Source: JANXMY01 sp964251675 (GTDB lineage: Bacteria; Armatimonadota; Armatimonadia; Armatimonadales; Capsulimonadaceae). Taken from it: a DNA stretch of 64,000 nt. Shown here in pieces: positions 24,951 through 33,486 of this stretch. The stretch covers positions 46,853-110,852 of the forward strand of contig CAXUKS010000012.1 of the NCBI GenBank assembly GCA_964251675.1, in the 5' to 3' direction. Made by a program: the position numbers and the translations under genes. Below the pieces are notes generated by a model. The model did no database searches. It was not told the DNA's origin and was given only the letters and a program-made list of their open reading frames with translations. Positions within the stretch are counted from its first letter, which is position 1, and each line of letters opens with the position of its first letter.

Positions 24951-25178
24951 GAAGGCCCCCCCGCCCCAATTCTGGGGAGCCGGAATAGCTCCCCGGATTG
25001 AAATCCGGGGCTGCGAAGGGCGATTGTCCACCTTCGTGGACATAGGATGGCGTTCATGTGCAGTTCTTATGTCCGCGAAGGCGGACAATCACAACAGGCA
25101 GACCCAGAATTCATTCTGGGGACAAAGCCTGCGTAACATCAGTCATCCGGTTCCCCCAGAATTGGGGGCTAGGGGGCC
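24951..25178. repeat. Nested repeat: CCCCAATTCTGGGG arms enclosing a structured element
   Basis: The outer arms are GGCCCCCCCGCCCCAATTCT (from 24955) and its approximate complement TTCCCCCAGAATTGGGGGCT (near 25150). Between them lies a modular element (24991-25122): hairpin CCCCGGATTGAAATCCGGGG, long arms 25023-25044 and 25068-25089 (ATTGTCC...GGACAAT), and hairpin CCCAGAATTCATTCTGGG. The inner element is homologous, in opposite orientation, to 61214-61366. The repeat interrupts the sigma/anti-sigma operon. Confidence 0.88.
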
Positions 25179-25666
25179 TCTTCTTCGGTCAGCAGGACGC
25201 GCAGGCGGCGGGCGGCGGTGTGAACGCGCCACTGCACGGTTCCCGGCGGGATATTCAGGACGCGGGCGGCTTCGCGGGAAGTCAGCCCTTCGGCTTTGAC
25301 CAGCAGGAACGTCTCGCGCAGGTCGTCCGGCAGGGCGCTGAGGGCGCAGGTCAGCGCGACCGCGTCGGTGACGGCCTCGGCCACACCCGGCCCGGCGTGG
25401 GAGGCATTTACGGGCAGAGCCGCCATTTCCAAAGGCGGCAAGCGGCGGGACTGATGCCAGCAGTTCAGGGCGATTTTATACAGCCAGGTCTGCACCGAGG
25501 CGCGGCCTTCAAAACGGCCTGCGCTCAGGTAAGCCGCCAGAAACACCTCCTGTGTCAAGTCTTCGGCTTCGGCGACGCTGCCCGACAGGCGGAAGCAAAA
25601 CCGGTAAATCCGGTCGCCGTAAGTGTGGTAAAATGCAGGAAAGTCGGCGCACACGCGGGAGTTCAA
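25169..25666 (-). CDS. ECF-type RNA polymerase sigma factor
   Basis: 165 residues from a TTG at 25666, chosen because GAGG sits about 8 nt upstream and the length is normal for the class; the longer open frame has no sigma-like sequence there. Region 2 (about residues 10-75) contains DRIYRFCFRLSGSVAEAEDLTQEVFLAAY. Region 4 (about 110-160) contains LPDDLRETFLLVKAEGLT and the helix-turn-helix SREAARVLNIPPGTVQWRVH. Paired with the membrane anti-sigma factor downstream; it probably controls an envelope-stress regulon. Confidence 0.9.
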   Translation of the reverse strand: MNSRVCADFPAFYHTYGDRIYRFCFRLSGSVAEAEDLTQEVFLAAYLSAGRFEGRASVQTWLYKIALNCWHQSRRLPPLEMAALPVNASHAGPGVAEAVTDAVALTCALSALPDDLRETFLLVKAEGLTSREAARVLNIPPGTVQWRVHTAARRLRVLLTEEEAP

Positions 25667-25733
25667 TCGTTGGTCCTCAGTAGGATAGTGGCAGAAACGG
25701 GCGCGTTTGTTGGCGACGGGAAGAAATAATTTT

Positions 25734-26894
25734 ATGCGGACCCTCACCGGAAATATCGTGACGCCAAGCGTCGTGCTGACCAGCGGCACGGTGGTGGTGG
25801 ACGACAACGGGATTATCGCGGAAGTCAGCCCCTTGCGGACGTCCCCTGCCCGTGCGGATGACTTAGACGCGAGCGGCCTCTGGGTACTGCCAGGGTTTGT
25901 GGATGTCCATGTGCATGGCGGCGGCGGGGCGGATTTCATGCACGGGACGACTGACGCCGTGCGGCAAATCGCCCGGACGCACACCCGGTTTGGCACGACG
26001 GGGCTGTTAGCCACCACGCTGACGGCGTCGCGGGAAGCAACGGACCGGGCGATTGCGGCGGCGAGAGAGGTACAGGAAACCGAACCGGGCGACGGTGAGG
26101 CGCGGGTGCTGGGGGTGCATCTGGAGGGGCCTTACATCTGCCCCGCCCGGCGCGGGGCACAGCCGGAGTCGTTTGTGCGGCTTCCCGATATCGAAGAGCT
26201 GGCGCACTGGATTGGGTTGGGCGGCGGGGCCGTGAGGCGCATCACCCTGGCCCCGGAGATGCCGGGCGCGGAAGCGGTCATTAAAGCAGCGGTCGCGGCG
26301 GGCATAACAGTTTCAGTGGGGCACACGGACGCCGACGCGGTGCAGATTGGTCAGGCGATTGACTGGGGGGCGACGGCGGCGACACACGTTTTCAATGCCA
26401 TGCGCGGCCTATCGCACCGAGCGCCGGGCGCGGCGGGGGCGTGTCTGGCGCGGCGGGAGGTCGTCTGCGAGGTGATTGCCGACGGCGTTCACCTGCACCC
26501 GCTGATCGTGCGGCTCATTGTCGCCGCCAAAGGGCCGGACGGCGCGGTGCTGATCACCGATGCCATTGAAGGCGCAGCCATGCCGGACGGCGTGTACCAT
26601 CTGGGCGGGCAGGCGGTAACGGTGCAGAATGGCACAGCGGCGTTTGCCGACGGGACGCTGGCGGGAAGTGTGCTGACGATGAACGGGGCGTTCGCCAACA
26701 TACTGGCCTTCGCCGGGGTGTCGGTCACACACGCCGCCCGGCTGTCGTCGGCAAACGCCGCCCGGCAGCTTGGGCTGGGCGGCACGCTCGGCGAGATCGC
26801 CGTGGGCCAGGCCGCCGATCTGGTCGCCCTGCACCCGGACACGGGCGCGGTGGAATGGACGCTGGTGGGCGGGCAGGTGGCGTGGCGGCGGTAG
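25734..26894 (+). CDS. nagA: N-acetylglucosamine-6-phosphate deacetylase
   Basis: 386 residues from the ATG at 25734. An amidohydrolase that releases acetate from GlcNAc-6-P, giving glucosamine-6-P for glycolysis or, through GlmM in this window, for wall recycling. Visible motifs: PGFVDVHVHGGGG (the metal-site HxHG, about residues 50-62), HLEGPYI near 130, GHTDAD near 195, HVFNAMRG near 218 and a TDAIEGA stretch with the catalytic Asp. No nagB or transporter is adjacent. The gene diverges from the ECF sigma gene. Confidence 0.93.
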   Translation: MRTLTGNIVTPSVVLTSGTVVVDDNGIIAEVSPLRTSPARADDLDASGLWVLPGFVDVHVHGGGGADFMHGTTDAVRQIARTHTRFGTTGLLATTLTASREATDRAIAAAREVQETEPGDGEARVLGVHLEGPYICPARRGAQPESFVRLPDIEELAHWIGLGGGAVRRITLAPEMPGAEAVIKAAVAAGITVSVGHTDADAVQIGQAIDWGATAATHVFNAMRGLSHRAPGAAGACLARREVVCEVIADGVHLHPLIVRLIVAAKGPDGAVLITDAIEGAAMPDGVYHLGGQAVTVQNGTAAFADGTLAGSVLTMNGAFANILAFAGVSVTHAARLSSANAARQLGLGGTLGEIAVGQAADLVALHPDTGAVEWTLVGGQVAWRR

Positions 26895-26896
26895 GA

Positions 26897-27037
26897 CCCC
26901 TCCCGCTCGTTCCTCGCTCCCTCCCCTATTAGGGAAGGGTTAGGATTAAGTCCCCGGCAGGCGCGGGGGCGGTCTTCTCCGGTTCTTCGCTGTGCCCTCC
27001 CTTGACAGGGGAGGGAGCGAGGAACGAGCGGGAGGGG
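26897..27037. repeat. 31-bp perfect inverted repeat between convergent nagA and ppa
   Basis: The arms 26897-26927 and 27007-27037 are exact complements, starting CCCCTCCCGCTCGTTCCTCG. The left arm begins 2 bp after the nagA stop and the right arm ends 3 bp before the ppa stop. A single arm of the same family lies near 58618-58650 with no partner. Confidence 0.95.
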
Positions 27038-27040
27038 GTA

Positions 27041-27580
27041 CTACAAACGCATCGTCTCGGCCCCGGCTTCGCGGAACTCAGGCAGAAGGCACTCTTTGAT
27101 TTCCTCCATCGCCGCTGCGGCGTCTTCCCAGTCGCCAACTTCCACTTCGCGGCCTTCCAGCTCGGTATAAGTGGCGAAAAAGTGCCTGATTTCCAGCAGG
27201 CGGTGCGGGGGGATGTCACCGAGATCGCAGGTTCCATTGTACAGCGGGTCGGTGACGGCCACGCACAGCACTTTGTCGTCGCGCTCGTTTTCCTGCCGCA
27301 GACGCAGAATGCCGATAGGGCGCACGCGCATCAAACAGCCGGGGAATGTCGGCTGATCAATCAGCACCACCACGTCCAGCGCGTCGCCGTCATCGGCCAG
27401 CGTGCCGGGGATGAAGCCGTACTCGGCGGGATAGGCCACCGACTGGTACAGCACACGCGACAGCGCGATGCCTTCCATGTCGTCGTCCCACTCATACTTG
27501 TTCTTGCTGCCGCGTGGAATTTCAATCAGTGCCATGACACTGCCGTCTTCCAAATGCGGTTTCATACTGGATTTTTTCAT
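27041..27580 (-). CDS. ppa: Inorganic pyrophosphatase (family I)
   Basis: A 179-residue soluble enzyme that hydrolyses pyrophosphate to phosphate, pulling biosynthetic reactions forward. Family I features: IEIPRGSKNKYEWD near residue 20, YPAEYGFIPGTLADDGDALDVVV (about 50-72) carrying the metal-binding Asp cluster, and the FPG and DDK-containing segments after it. Length matches bacterial hexameric enzymes. Convergent with nagA. Confidence 0.96.
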   Translation of the reverse strand: MKKSSMKPHLEDGSVMALIEIPRGSKNKYEWDDDMEGIALSRVLYQSVAYPAEYGFIPGTLADDGDALDVVVLIDQPTFPGCLMRVRPIGILRLRQENERDDKVLCVAVTDPLYNGTCDLGDIPPHRLLEIRHFFATYTELEGREVEVGDWEDAAAAMEEIKECLLPEFREAGAETMRL

Positions 27581-27654
27581 GGCGTTCTATTCGCTTTTCC
27601 CCCGCTGTATTCCTGCCTTCGTATTCCTGCCTTCAAACGTGCCATAATAAGCGC

Positions 27655-28692
27655 GTGATACCTAATACCCCCCTCTCTTTTGAAGAGGCCCTGAAAAATG
27701 CGCTGGCCGCACGGGCAGACGACTTTGAGCCGCGCCATGAAGCGGCATTCCGGCTGTTCAACGGCTTTTACGAAGGCTTCCCTACTCTAAGCGCGGACGT
27801 GTACGCCCGGACGCTGGTGCTGCACAACTACGCCGACTCCCCCACGCTGGTAGACGACGCCGTCGCAGAAGCCGCCGCGTTTTACCAAGAGCGCCTGCCC
27901 TGGCTGCGGGCGGTCCTCATCAAATCCCGGCACACAAGCGACGACGAGGCCCGGCGAGGCAGTCTGCTGGAAGGGGAAGCGACGGACCGCTTTGTCTGCG
28001 AGAACGGCGTCTGGTACGGCGTGAACCTGACGCTCAATCAGGACAGCAGCTTTTATCTGGACACCCGGCATCTGCGGGAGTGGGCCAAAGAGACGCTGGC
28101 GGGCAAAAGCGTTTTGAACACATTCGCCTACACTGGTAGCCTCGGGGTCGCGGCACGGGCGGGCGGGGCCTCGCGGGTAGTGCAGCTTGATCTCAGCCGG
28201 GCTTTCTTGAATGTCGCCAAAGCGTCGTACACGCGCAATGGGTTTGCGATCCAAAAAACTGACTTCCGGGCAGGTGACTTCTGGCCGCAGGTGGGGCATT
28301 TGAAGCGGGAAGGGGCACGCTTTGACTGCGTGTTTGTGGACCCGCCGCTGTTTTCGCGCACCCGGCACGGCATGGTGGATCTGGCGGCGGAAGGCGTGCG
28401 CCTCTTAAACAAAGTGCGGCCACTTATCAACGACGGCGGCTATCTGGTGTCTGTCAACAACGCGCTGTTTCTGAGCGGCGCGGACTATCTGGCGAGTCTG
28501 GAAGCCCTGTGCGCGGACGGGTATTTGTCGATAGAGCGGCTGATCCCTGTGCCGGAGAGCTTCACCGGCGGCGGGTCGGCGGCGAACTTGCCCGCAGACC
28601 CGGCTCCGTTCAATCACCCAACGAAGATGGCGATTTTGCGTGTGCGCCGCAAGGATGCGGGGGCCGCGCAGGAGAGGGGCGAAGGGTTGTAG
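27655..28692 (+). CDS. Class I SAM-dependent methyltransferase, RlmI/RlmK-like
   Basis: 345 residues with a GTG start. The C-terminal two thirds is a Rossmann methyltransferase: motif I NTFAYTGSLGVAARAGGA (about residues 160-177), the acidic ribose-binding residue in QLDLS, and motif IV FVDPPLFS (about 230-237), where D-P-P is typical of rRNA cytosine-C5 methyltransferases of the RlmI type. The N-terminal region (RLFNGFYEGFPTLSADVY) matches the RlmI beta-domain, but the usual PUA domain is absent. Target RNA base inferred, not proven. Confidence 0.85.
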   Translation: MIPNTPLSFEEALKNALAARADDFEPRHEAAFRLFNGFYEGFPTLSADVYARTLVLHNYADSPTLVDDAVAEAAAFYQERLPWLRAVLIKSRHTSDDEARRGSLLEGEATDRFVCENGVWYGVNLTLNQDSSFYLDTRHLREWAKETLAGKSVLNTFAYTGSLGVAARAGGASRVVQLDLSRAFLNVAKASYTRNGFAIQKTDFRAGDFWPQVGHLKREGARFDCVFVDPPLFSRTRHGMVDLAAEGVRLLNKVRPLINDGGYLVSVNNALFLSGADYLASLEALCADGYLSIERLIPVPESFTGGGSAANLPADPAPFNHPTKMAILRVRRKDAGAAQERGEGL

Positions 28693-28693
28693 A

Positions 28694-28822
28694 CGAGGGG
28701 TTAAAACCCCTCGCTGGAAGGCGCTTCGCGCCGGGCGGCCAAAGAAGTCATAGCGGTTGGCTCCTCTTAATTCTTTGGCTTCCCGGCGTCTGCGCCTCCT
28801 AGCGAGGGGTTTTAACCCCTCG
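28694..28822. repeat. Inverted repeat with TTTAA-centred hairpin arms
   Basis: Perfect 22-bp arms (28694-28715 and 28801-28822), each itself a hairpin (CGAGGGGTTAAAACCCCTCG). The interior has a second pair (GGCCAAAGAA and TTCTTTGGC) and the box GGCGTCTGCGCCTCCTAG, which recurs near 44842 and, inverted, near 61015. Confidence 0.92.
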
Positions 28823-28960
28823 TATTTTGCGACAAATAGAAAACACCGCGCTGTTCGATTTGCTTCTGTCAATGCCTCAAAATCCACTGAAAAGCCACAA
28901 TTGCATAGATTTATGGCGCAGCCAGACACTTATGCCGCTGACAATAGATTTGCTCGGCGC

Positions 28961-28989
28961 TTGACCAGGCCCCGTTTCTGTGATATACT
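28961..28989 (+). promoter_or_regulatory. Promoter of a short terminated transcript
   Basis: TTGACC (28961-28966), exactly 17 bp, TATACT (28984-28989). Start of transcription is expected near 28996, which coincides with the first base of a 7-bp helix. Confidence 0.75.
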
Positions 28990-28995
28990 ATATCT

Positions 28996-29069
28996 ACGTT
29001 GCCGAAATTGACGGCGACAACAACAGCAACGTCAGAGCGAGCGCCGCCCCGAGGGGGTGGCGCTTTTTT
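28996..29069 (+). ncRNA. Candidate small RNA (about 74 nt) or tetR leader attenuator
   Basis: A closing helix ACGTTGC/GCAACGT (28996-29002 with 29026-29032) is followed by a near-perfect 11-bp terminator stem (29040-29050 with 29054-29064, one G-U pair, GAG loop) and TTTTTT at 29064-29069. It has its own promoter and no start codon. The tetR gene begins 38 bp further on, so it could instead be an attenuator for that operon. I do not recognise the family. Confidence 0.55.
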
Positions 29070-29106
29070 GCTGTTTGAACCTGTTTGAACCCCAATCTAT
29101 CTCTCT

Positions 29107-29709
29107 ATGAAAGACGAACTGCACGACGAGCAAAGCTGCTGTGCCAAACTGGGACGCCCCCGCAGCGAGTCCGCCCAGCAGGCAATTCTGGACGCAGCGC
29201 GGGACCTGCTGGTCCAGGGCGGCTACGCAGGCGTGACCGTGGAAGCGATTGCCGCGCAGGCCGGGGTCAGCAAGGCAACTATCTACCGCTGGTGGCCCGG
29301 CAAGGCCGCCGTGGTGCTGGAAGCGTTTCTGGCTGCCTCCGGCCCCTGCCCCCGCCGCCCGGACACCGGCTGCCCGGAAGAAGACCTGCGCGGACAGCTT
29401 CAAGGGCTGGCCTCGGCACTGGCCGGGCCGGTGGGAACCGTCCTGCGCGGTGTTCTGGCCGAGGCCCAGTCGGACCCGGAAGTCGCCGAGACATTCCGCA
29501 CCGGCTATCTGGCCCCGCGCCGGGCGGAAACGTGCCGCCTGCTGGAACGCGCCCGCGCCGCCGGGCGGATTTCGCCGGACACAGACGTGGAAGCCGCCGC
29601 CGATGCGCTGGTCGGCCCGCTGTTTTATCGGCTGATGACTAGCCATGCCCCGCCGGATGCCGCGTTCGTGCGTGCGCTGGTCAGCCTTGTGCTGCGCGAG
29701 CCGGAATGA
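29107..29709 (+). CDS. TetR-family transcriptional repressor
   Basis: 200 residues. The N-terminal helix-turn-helix is clear: AILDAARDLLVQGGYAGVTV then IAAQAGVSKATIYRWWPGKA (about residues 25-70). The C-terminal ligand-binding half (about 95-200) is of the TetR_C type seen with YxxF effectors. A perfect 23-bp palindrome starts 66 bp after its stop, before azoR, so it probably represses the four redox genes downstream and responds to a quinone, azo or electrophile signal. The C-terminal segment has no recognisable ligand residues. Confidence 0.93.
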   Translation: MKDELHDEQSCCAKLGRPRSESAQQAILDAARDLLVQGGYAGVTVEAIAAQAGVSKATIYRWWPGKAAVVLEAFLAASGPCPRRPDTGCPEEDLRGQLQGLASALAGPVGTVLRGVLAEAQSDPEVAETFRTGYLAPRRAETCRLLERARAAGRISPDTDVEAAADALVGPLFYRLMTSHAPPDAAFVRALVSLVLREPE

Positions 29710-29774
29710 ATCGGAATAAAATAGCCCGACGCTGCCGGGAACAAATCTGACAGAGCGTGTGTTGCGGTTGATAG

Positions 29775-29797
29775 AAACGAAACGCGACGTTTCGTTT
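29775..29797. promoter_or_regulatory. Palindromic operator, probable TetR binding site
   Basis: AAACGAAACG-CGA-CGTTTCGTTT: two exact 10-bp arms around CGA. Size, symmetry and position between the tetR and azoR genes fit a TetR-family operator. A possible -35 (TTGATA, 29768-29773) abuts its left side. Confidence 0.85.
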
Positions 29798-29830
29798 AAG
29801 CAAGTCACCAACCTATCGAAGGAGAACACT

Positions 29831-30439
29831 ATGTCACACATCCTGCACGTCACGGCCAGCGCACGCGGCGAAGCCTCGCACTCCCGCCAGATTTCCGGCG
29901 AGTTCCTTGAAGCCTGGCTTCAAGCCCACCCCGGCGACGCCGTCACCACCCGCGACCTCGGCCATCAGGCCATCCCGCACGTCACCGAAGAGTTTATCGG
30001 CGCAATGTACACCCCCGCCGAGGCCCGCACCCCCGCCCAGAAAGAAGTGCTGGCGCTTTCGGACACGCTGATCGCCGAGCTGAAGGCTGCCGACATTTAT
30101 GTGTTCGCCGTCCCCATGTACAACTTCAGCGTTCCCGCCGCTTTCAAAGCTTACATTGACAACGTTGCCCGCGTCAATGAGACTTTTGCCCCGAGCTATG
30201 AGGGCCTGCTGAAGAACAAGAAAGCATTTGTCGTGACCGCACGTGGCGGCGGCGGCTATGGATCGGGCGAGGCCCGCGAAGCCTACAACTTCGAAGACCC
30301 CTATGTGCGGACCGTGCTGGGCTTCCTCGGCGTCACCGATGTCACGTTTGTCCATGTCAACAACACGGCGAACGGCGACGAAGCGCCGAAGTTCCTGGCC
30401 GCTGCCCGCGAGCAGATCAAGGCGCTGGCAGGCGCGTAA
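29831..30439 (+). CDS. azoR: FMN-dependent NADH-azoreductase
   Basis: 202 residues from the ATG at 29831 with GGAGAA upstream. Flavodoxin-like fold with N-terminal HVTASARGEASHSRQIS (FMN-phosphate loop, about residues 5-21) and the FMN-isoalloxazine loop PMYNFSVPAAFKAYIDNV (about 95-112), then TARGGGGYG. AzoR enzymes reduce quinones and azo compounds by two electrons with NADH. First of four oxidoreductase genes behind a TetR operator, which supports a quinone or electrophile detoxification role. Confidence 0.95.
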   Translation: MSHILHVTASARGEASHSRQISGEFLEAWLQAHPGDAVTTRDLGHQAIPHVTEEFIGAMYTPAEARTPAQKEVLALSDTLIAELKAADIYVFAVPMYNFSVPAAFKAYIDNVARVNETFAPSYEGLLKNKKAFVVTARGGGGYGSGEAREAYNFEDPYVRTVLGFLGVTDVTFVHVNNTANGDEAPKFLAAAREQIKALAGA

Positions 30440-30499
30440 CCCACTGACCCGGCGTGTCAAACGCCGGGTCTTTTGCGTTTCCCCAGGAGATTACAGAGT

Positions 30500-31213
30500 A
30501 TGGCATCTGATAAGAAAGTCGCTCTCATCACAGGCGCAAACAAAGGCATCGGGCTGGAAATTGCCCGGCAGCTTGGCGCCCAGGGCATCACTGTGGTTGT
30601 TGGGTCCCGTGACCCGAACAAGGGCCAGAAAGCGGTGGACACGCTCCGAGCCGAGGGTATTGATGCTCACACGCTGAAGCTGGAAGTCACCGACGCCGCC
30701 GACCGCGTGGCCGCCCTGCCCTACTTGCAGGAGAAGTTTGGCCGGCTGGATATTCTGGTCAACAACGCCGGGATCATGCTGGAGTCGGAAGGGGTCACCC
30801 CGGACACGCTGGCACGCACTTACGACGCAAACGTGATTGCCCCCTACTTTTTGACCGAGACCCTGCTGCCTCTGCTCCAGGCCGCCCCGGCGGGGCGCGT
30901 CGTGCATCAGTCCAGCATTCTCGGCTCGCTGGCCACCAATGCTTCGGGGCAAATCCCCACCGAATACCTGCTGCCTGCCTACAATTCTTCCAAAGCCGCG
31001 CTGAATATGCTGGGCGTCATTCAAGCCGGCAGCTTGAAAGATACACCCATCAAAGTGAACATCGCCCACCCCGGCTCGGTCAAGACCGACATGAACCCCG
31101 GCGGTGACCTGACTTTGGAAGAAGGCGCGAAAACCGCCGTCACCCTTGCCACTCTGCCGGAGGACGGACCCACGGGCGGCTTCTTCCACCTGGGCGAGAC
31201 GCTGCCCTGGTAG
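30500..31213 (+). CDS. SDR-family NAD(P)-dependent oxidoreductase
   Basis: 237 residues from the ATG at 30500 after AGGAGA. Classical short-chain dehydrogenase: cofactor motif TGANKGIG (about residues 11-18), NNAG near 87, catalytic Ser in HQSSIL and Y-x3-K as YNSSK (about 165). The TGANKGIG variant and the inserted loop before the Tyr resemble carbonyl reductase (CBR1/CBR4-like) members that reduce quinones and reactive carbonyls. It sits 60 bp after azoR. Confidence 0.92.
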   Translation: MASDKKVALITGANKGIGLEIARQLGAQGITVVVGSRDPNKGQKAVDTLRAEGIDAHTLKLEVTDAADRVAALPYLQEKFGRLDILVNNAGIMLESEGVTPDTLARTYDANVIAPYFLTETLLPLLQAAPAGRVVHQSSILGSLATNASGQIPTEYLLPAYNSSKAALNMLGVIQAGSLKDTPIKVNIAHPGSVKTDMNPGGDLTLEEGAKTAVTLATLPEDGPTGGFFHLGETLPW

Positions 31214-31237
31214 TCACTGACAGAAAGCAAATTACAC

Positions 31238-32218
31238 ATGAAAGCCATTCAAGTGACGCGCTCCGGCGGTCCCGAAGTCTTGCAGCTCATTGATCAGCCG
31301 ACACCGACGCCTGGGCCGGGCCAGATTTTGATTGAAGTCAAGGCCGCTGGAATAAACTTTGCCGACATCGTGGCCCGCGAAGGGCACTATCCGCCCGCGC
31401 CGCCGCCGCCGTTTGTGCCCGGCTACGAGGCGGCAGGGGTCGTCTCCGCCGTCGGCGAGGGGGTCACAGGCTGGAAGCCGGGCGACCGCGTGCTGTCGCT
31501 GACTTCGGAGAACTGCACGGCAGGCTACGCCGAGTACGCCGTTGTGGACGCCGCCGGGGCTGCGCCTCTGCCCGAGGCAGTCGGCTTTGCGGAAGCTACC
31601 GCGCTGCTCATTCAGGGCCTGACGGCCCACGGCTTGCTGACGCTGGCCGTGCCCGAAATCAAAGGCAAAAGCGTTCTGATTACCGGGGCGGCAGGCGGCG
31701 TCGGCTCACTGCTGGTACAGATAGCGAAGCTTCTGGGTGCAGGGACCGTCATCGGGCTGGCCTCTACCGAAGACAAACGCGCCAAAGTCAAAGAGCTGGG
31801 CGCGGACGAAGCGATTGACTACACGCAGGACGGCTGGCCGGATCAGATCAAAGCCGCCACGGGCGGCAAAGGCGTGGACATTTATCTGGATGCCACCGGC
31901 GACAGCGCAGGCGGCCTCAAGCCGCTGGCCGATGGCGGCTACTGGGTCGTCTACGGCGCACAGGCCACGTCGGAGACGGCGCTGACGGGCAGCGATTTGT
32001 CGGGCACGATCTTTGGCGGGCAGACGATACGCGGCTGGAACCTGACCCGTACTCCGCAGGAGGTCATCCCCGAAACGCTGAAGCAGCTTATCGGCTGGGT
32101 GGCGGACGGCACGCTGACGATTATTGCCGAAGACAAATTCCCCCTCGCCGACGCCGCCAAAGCGCATCAGGCGATTGTAGACCGCAAAACGACCGGCAAG
32201 GTAGTTTTAGAGCCGTAA
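31238..32218 (+). CDS. NADPH:quinone oxidoreductase (zeta-crystallin type)
   Basis: 326 residues of the zinc-free medium-chain dehydrogenase group. The N-terminal GroES-like domain has PGYEAAGVVSAVGEGV (about residues 62-77). The cofactor-binding motif is GAAGGVGSLLVQIAKLLGA (about 150-168). No structural zinc Cys cluster is present, as expected for QOR enzymes. Starts 24 bp after the SDR gene. Likely reduces quinones or alpha,beta-unsaturated carbonyls. Confidence 0.92.
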   Translation: MKAIQVTRSGGPEVLQLIDQPTPTPGPGQILIEVKAAGINFADIVAREGHYPPAPPPPFVPGYEAAGVVSAVGEGVTGWKPGDRVLSLTSENCTAGYAEYAVVDAAGAAPLPEAVGFAEATALLIQGLTAHGLLTLAVPEIKGKSVLITGAAGGVGSLLVQIAKLLGAGTVIGLASTEDKRAKVKELGADEAIDYTQDGWPDQIKAATGGKGVDIYLDATGDSAGGLKPLADGGYWVVYGAQATSETALTGSDLSGTIFGGQTIRGWNLTRTPQEVIPETLKQLIGWVADGTLTIIAEDKFPLADAAKAHQAIVDRKTTGKVVLEP

Positions 32219-32316
32219 GAGACCTACCACCTTGTTCCTTCGTCACAGGGTCCTTCCTAAAGGAAGGATACGGATAATGCCGTAGGGGCACGATTTGAAA
32301 CAAGGTGGTAGGTCTC
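32219..32316. repeat. 18-bp inverted repeat (GGAGACCTACC family)
   Basis: The arms GAGACCTACCACCTTGTT (32219-32236) and its exact complement (32299-32316) surround the palindrome TCCTTCCTAAAGGAAGGA. It begins directly after the QOR stop codon and separates QOR from the Old Yellow Enzyme gene. Related to 3522-3667. Confidence 0.92.
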
Positions 32317-32357
32317 CGAATTGCTCTGCCCTCACTATTTTTACGAAAGCAAGACTT

Positions 32358-33428
32358 ATGCCCACACTGTTTGACCCCATCACGCTGGGGGCGCTCACGC
32401 TCCCAAACCGCATTTTCATGGCTCCGCTCACCCGCAGCCGGTCGTCAGACGGGCGCGTTCCCAATGACCTCATGCGGGAATACTATACGCAGCGGGCCTC
32501 GGCGGGGCTGATTTTCACCGAAGCAACGTGCATCAATCCCTACGCCGTGGGCTACATCGCCACCCCTGGTATCTGGTCACCGGAGCAGATCGCGGGCTGG
32601 AAAGAGATCACCGACAGCGTTCACGCGGCGGGCGGGCACATCGTCTGCCAGCTCTGGCACGTCGGGCGGCTTTCGCACCCGGACTTTCTGGACGGACGGC
32701 AGCCCGTTTCGGCATCGGCTCTGGCCGCCCCTGGCGAAATCCGCACGCCGGACAACGGCCATGCCCCCTACCCCATCCCGCATGCGCTGACCCTGGAGGA
32801 AATCCACGGGCTGATGGCCGACTACAAACAGGCCGCACGGAATGCGAAAGAGGCGGGGTTTGATGGCGTGGAAATCCACGGCGCGAATGGCTACCTGCCG
32901 GACCAGTTCCTGCGCGACGGCACAAACCACCGCACCGATGAGTACGGCGGCCCCCTCGAAAACCGGGCGCGGTTTATGCTGGAAGCCACGGATGCCGCGA
33001 TTGCCGCCCTCGGCGCGGACCGCGTGGGCGTTCACCTGTCCCCGCGTAATATGGAGCATCACGGCAGCGCCGATTCGGCCCCGGCGACCACCTATGGCTA
33101 CGTGGCCGAAGAGCTGGGCAAGCGCGGTGTCGCGTACCTGTTCATCCGTGAGTCTATCGAAGGCGGCCCGCGCTTTGCGCCCGAGATGAAGCAGCGGTTC
33201 GGCGGCCCGGTCATCGCCAATGAGCAGTTCACGCCCGAACAGGCCCAGCAGGTGCTGGACGCGGGCGAGGCGGATGCCGTATCGTGGGGCCAGCAGTTTA
33301 TCGCCAACCCCGACCTGCCCAAGCGGCTGGCCCACCATCTGCCGCTGAACACGCCGAACACGGCGACGTTCTACGCGCCCGGAGCAACCGGCTACACGGA
33401 CTATCCGTTTGTCGGGCAGGAAGAATAG
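32358..33428 (+). CDS. Old Yellow Enzyme-family alkene reductase
   Basis: 356 residues from the ATG at 32358. FMN-dependent TIM barrel reducing activated C=C bonds and nitro-esters (NemA/OYE group). Motifs: NRIFMAPLTRSRS (about residues 17-29), H-x2-N catalytic pair in HGANGYLPDQFLRDGTNHRT (about 175-194), and DEYGG. Length is typical. It lies in the same direction as the other redox genes but beyond the inverted repeat; its own promoter cannot be excluded. Confidence 0.94.
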   Translation: MPTLFDPITLGALTLPNRIFMAPLTRSRSSDGRVPNDLMREYYTQRASAGLIFTEATCINPYAVGYIATPGIWSPEQIAGWKEITDSVHAAGGHIVCQLWHVGRLSHPDFLDGRQPVSASALAAPGEIRTPDNGHAPYPIPHALTLEEIHGLMADYKQAARNAKEAGFDGVEIHGANGYLPDQFLRDGTNHRTDEYGGPLENRARFMLEATDAAIAALGADRVGVHLSPRNMEHHGSADSAPATTYGYVAEELGKRGVAYLFIRESIEGGPRFAPEMKQRFGGPVIANEQFTPEQAQQVLDAGEADAVSWGQQFIANPDLPKRLAHHLPLNTPNTATFYAPGATGYTDYPFVGQEE

Positions 33429-33486
33429 AAAGATGGCCTCCACGCCGCCCCCTTCACTGCTGTCAGTAGAGGCAGGGGGCCATTTC

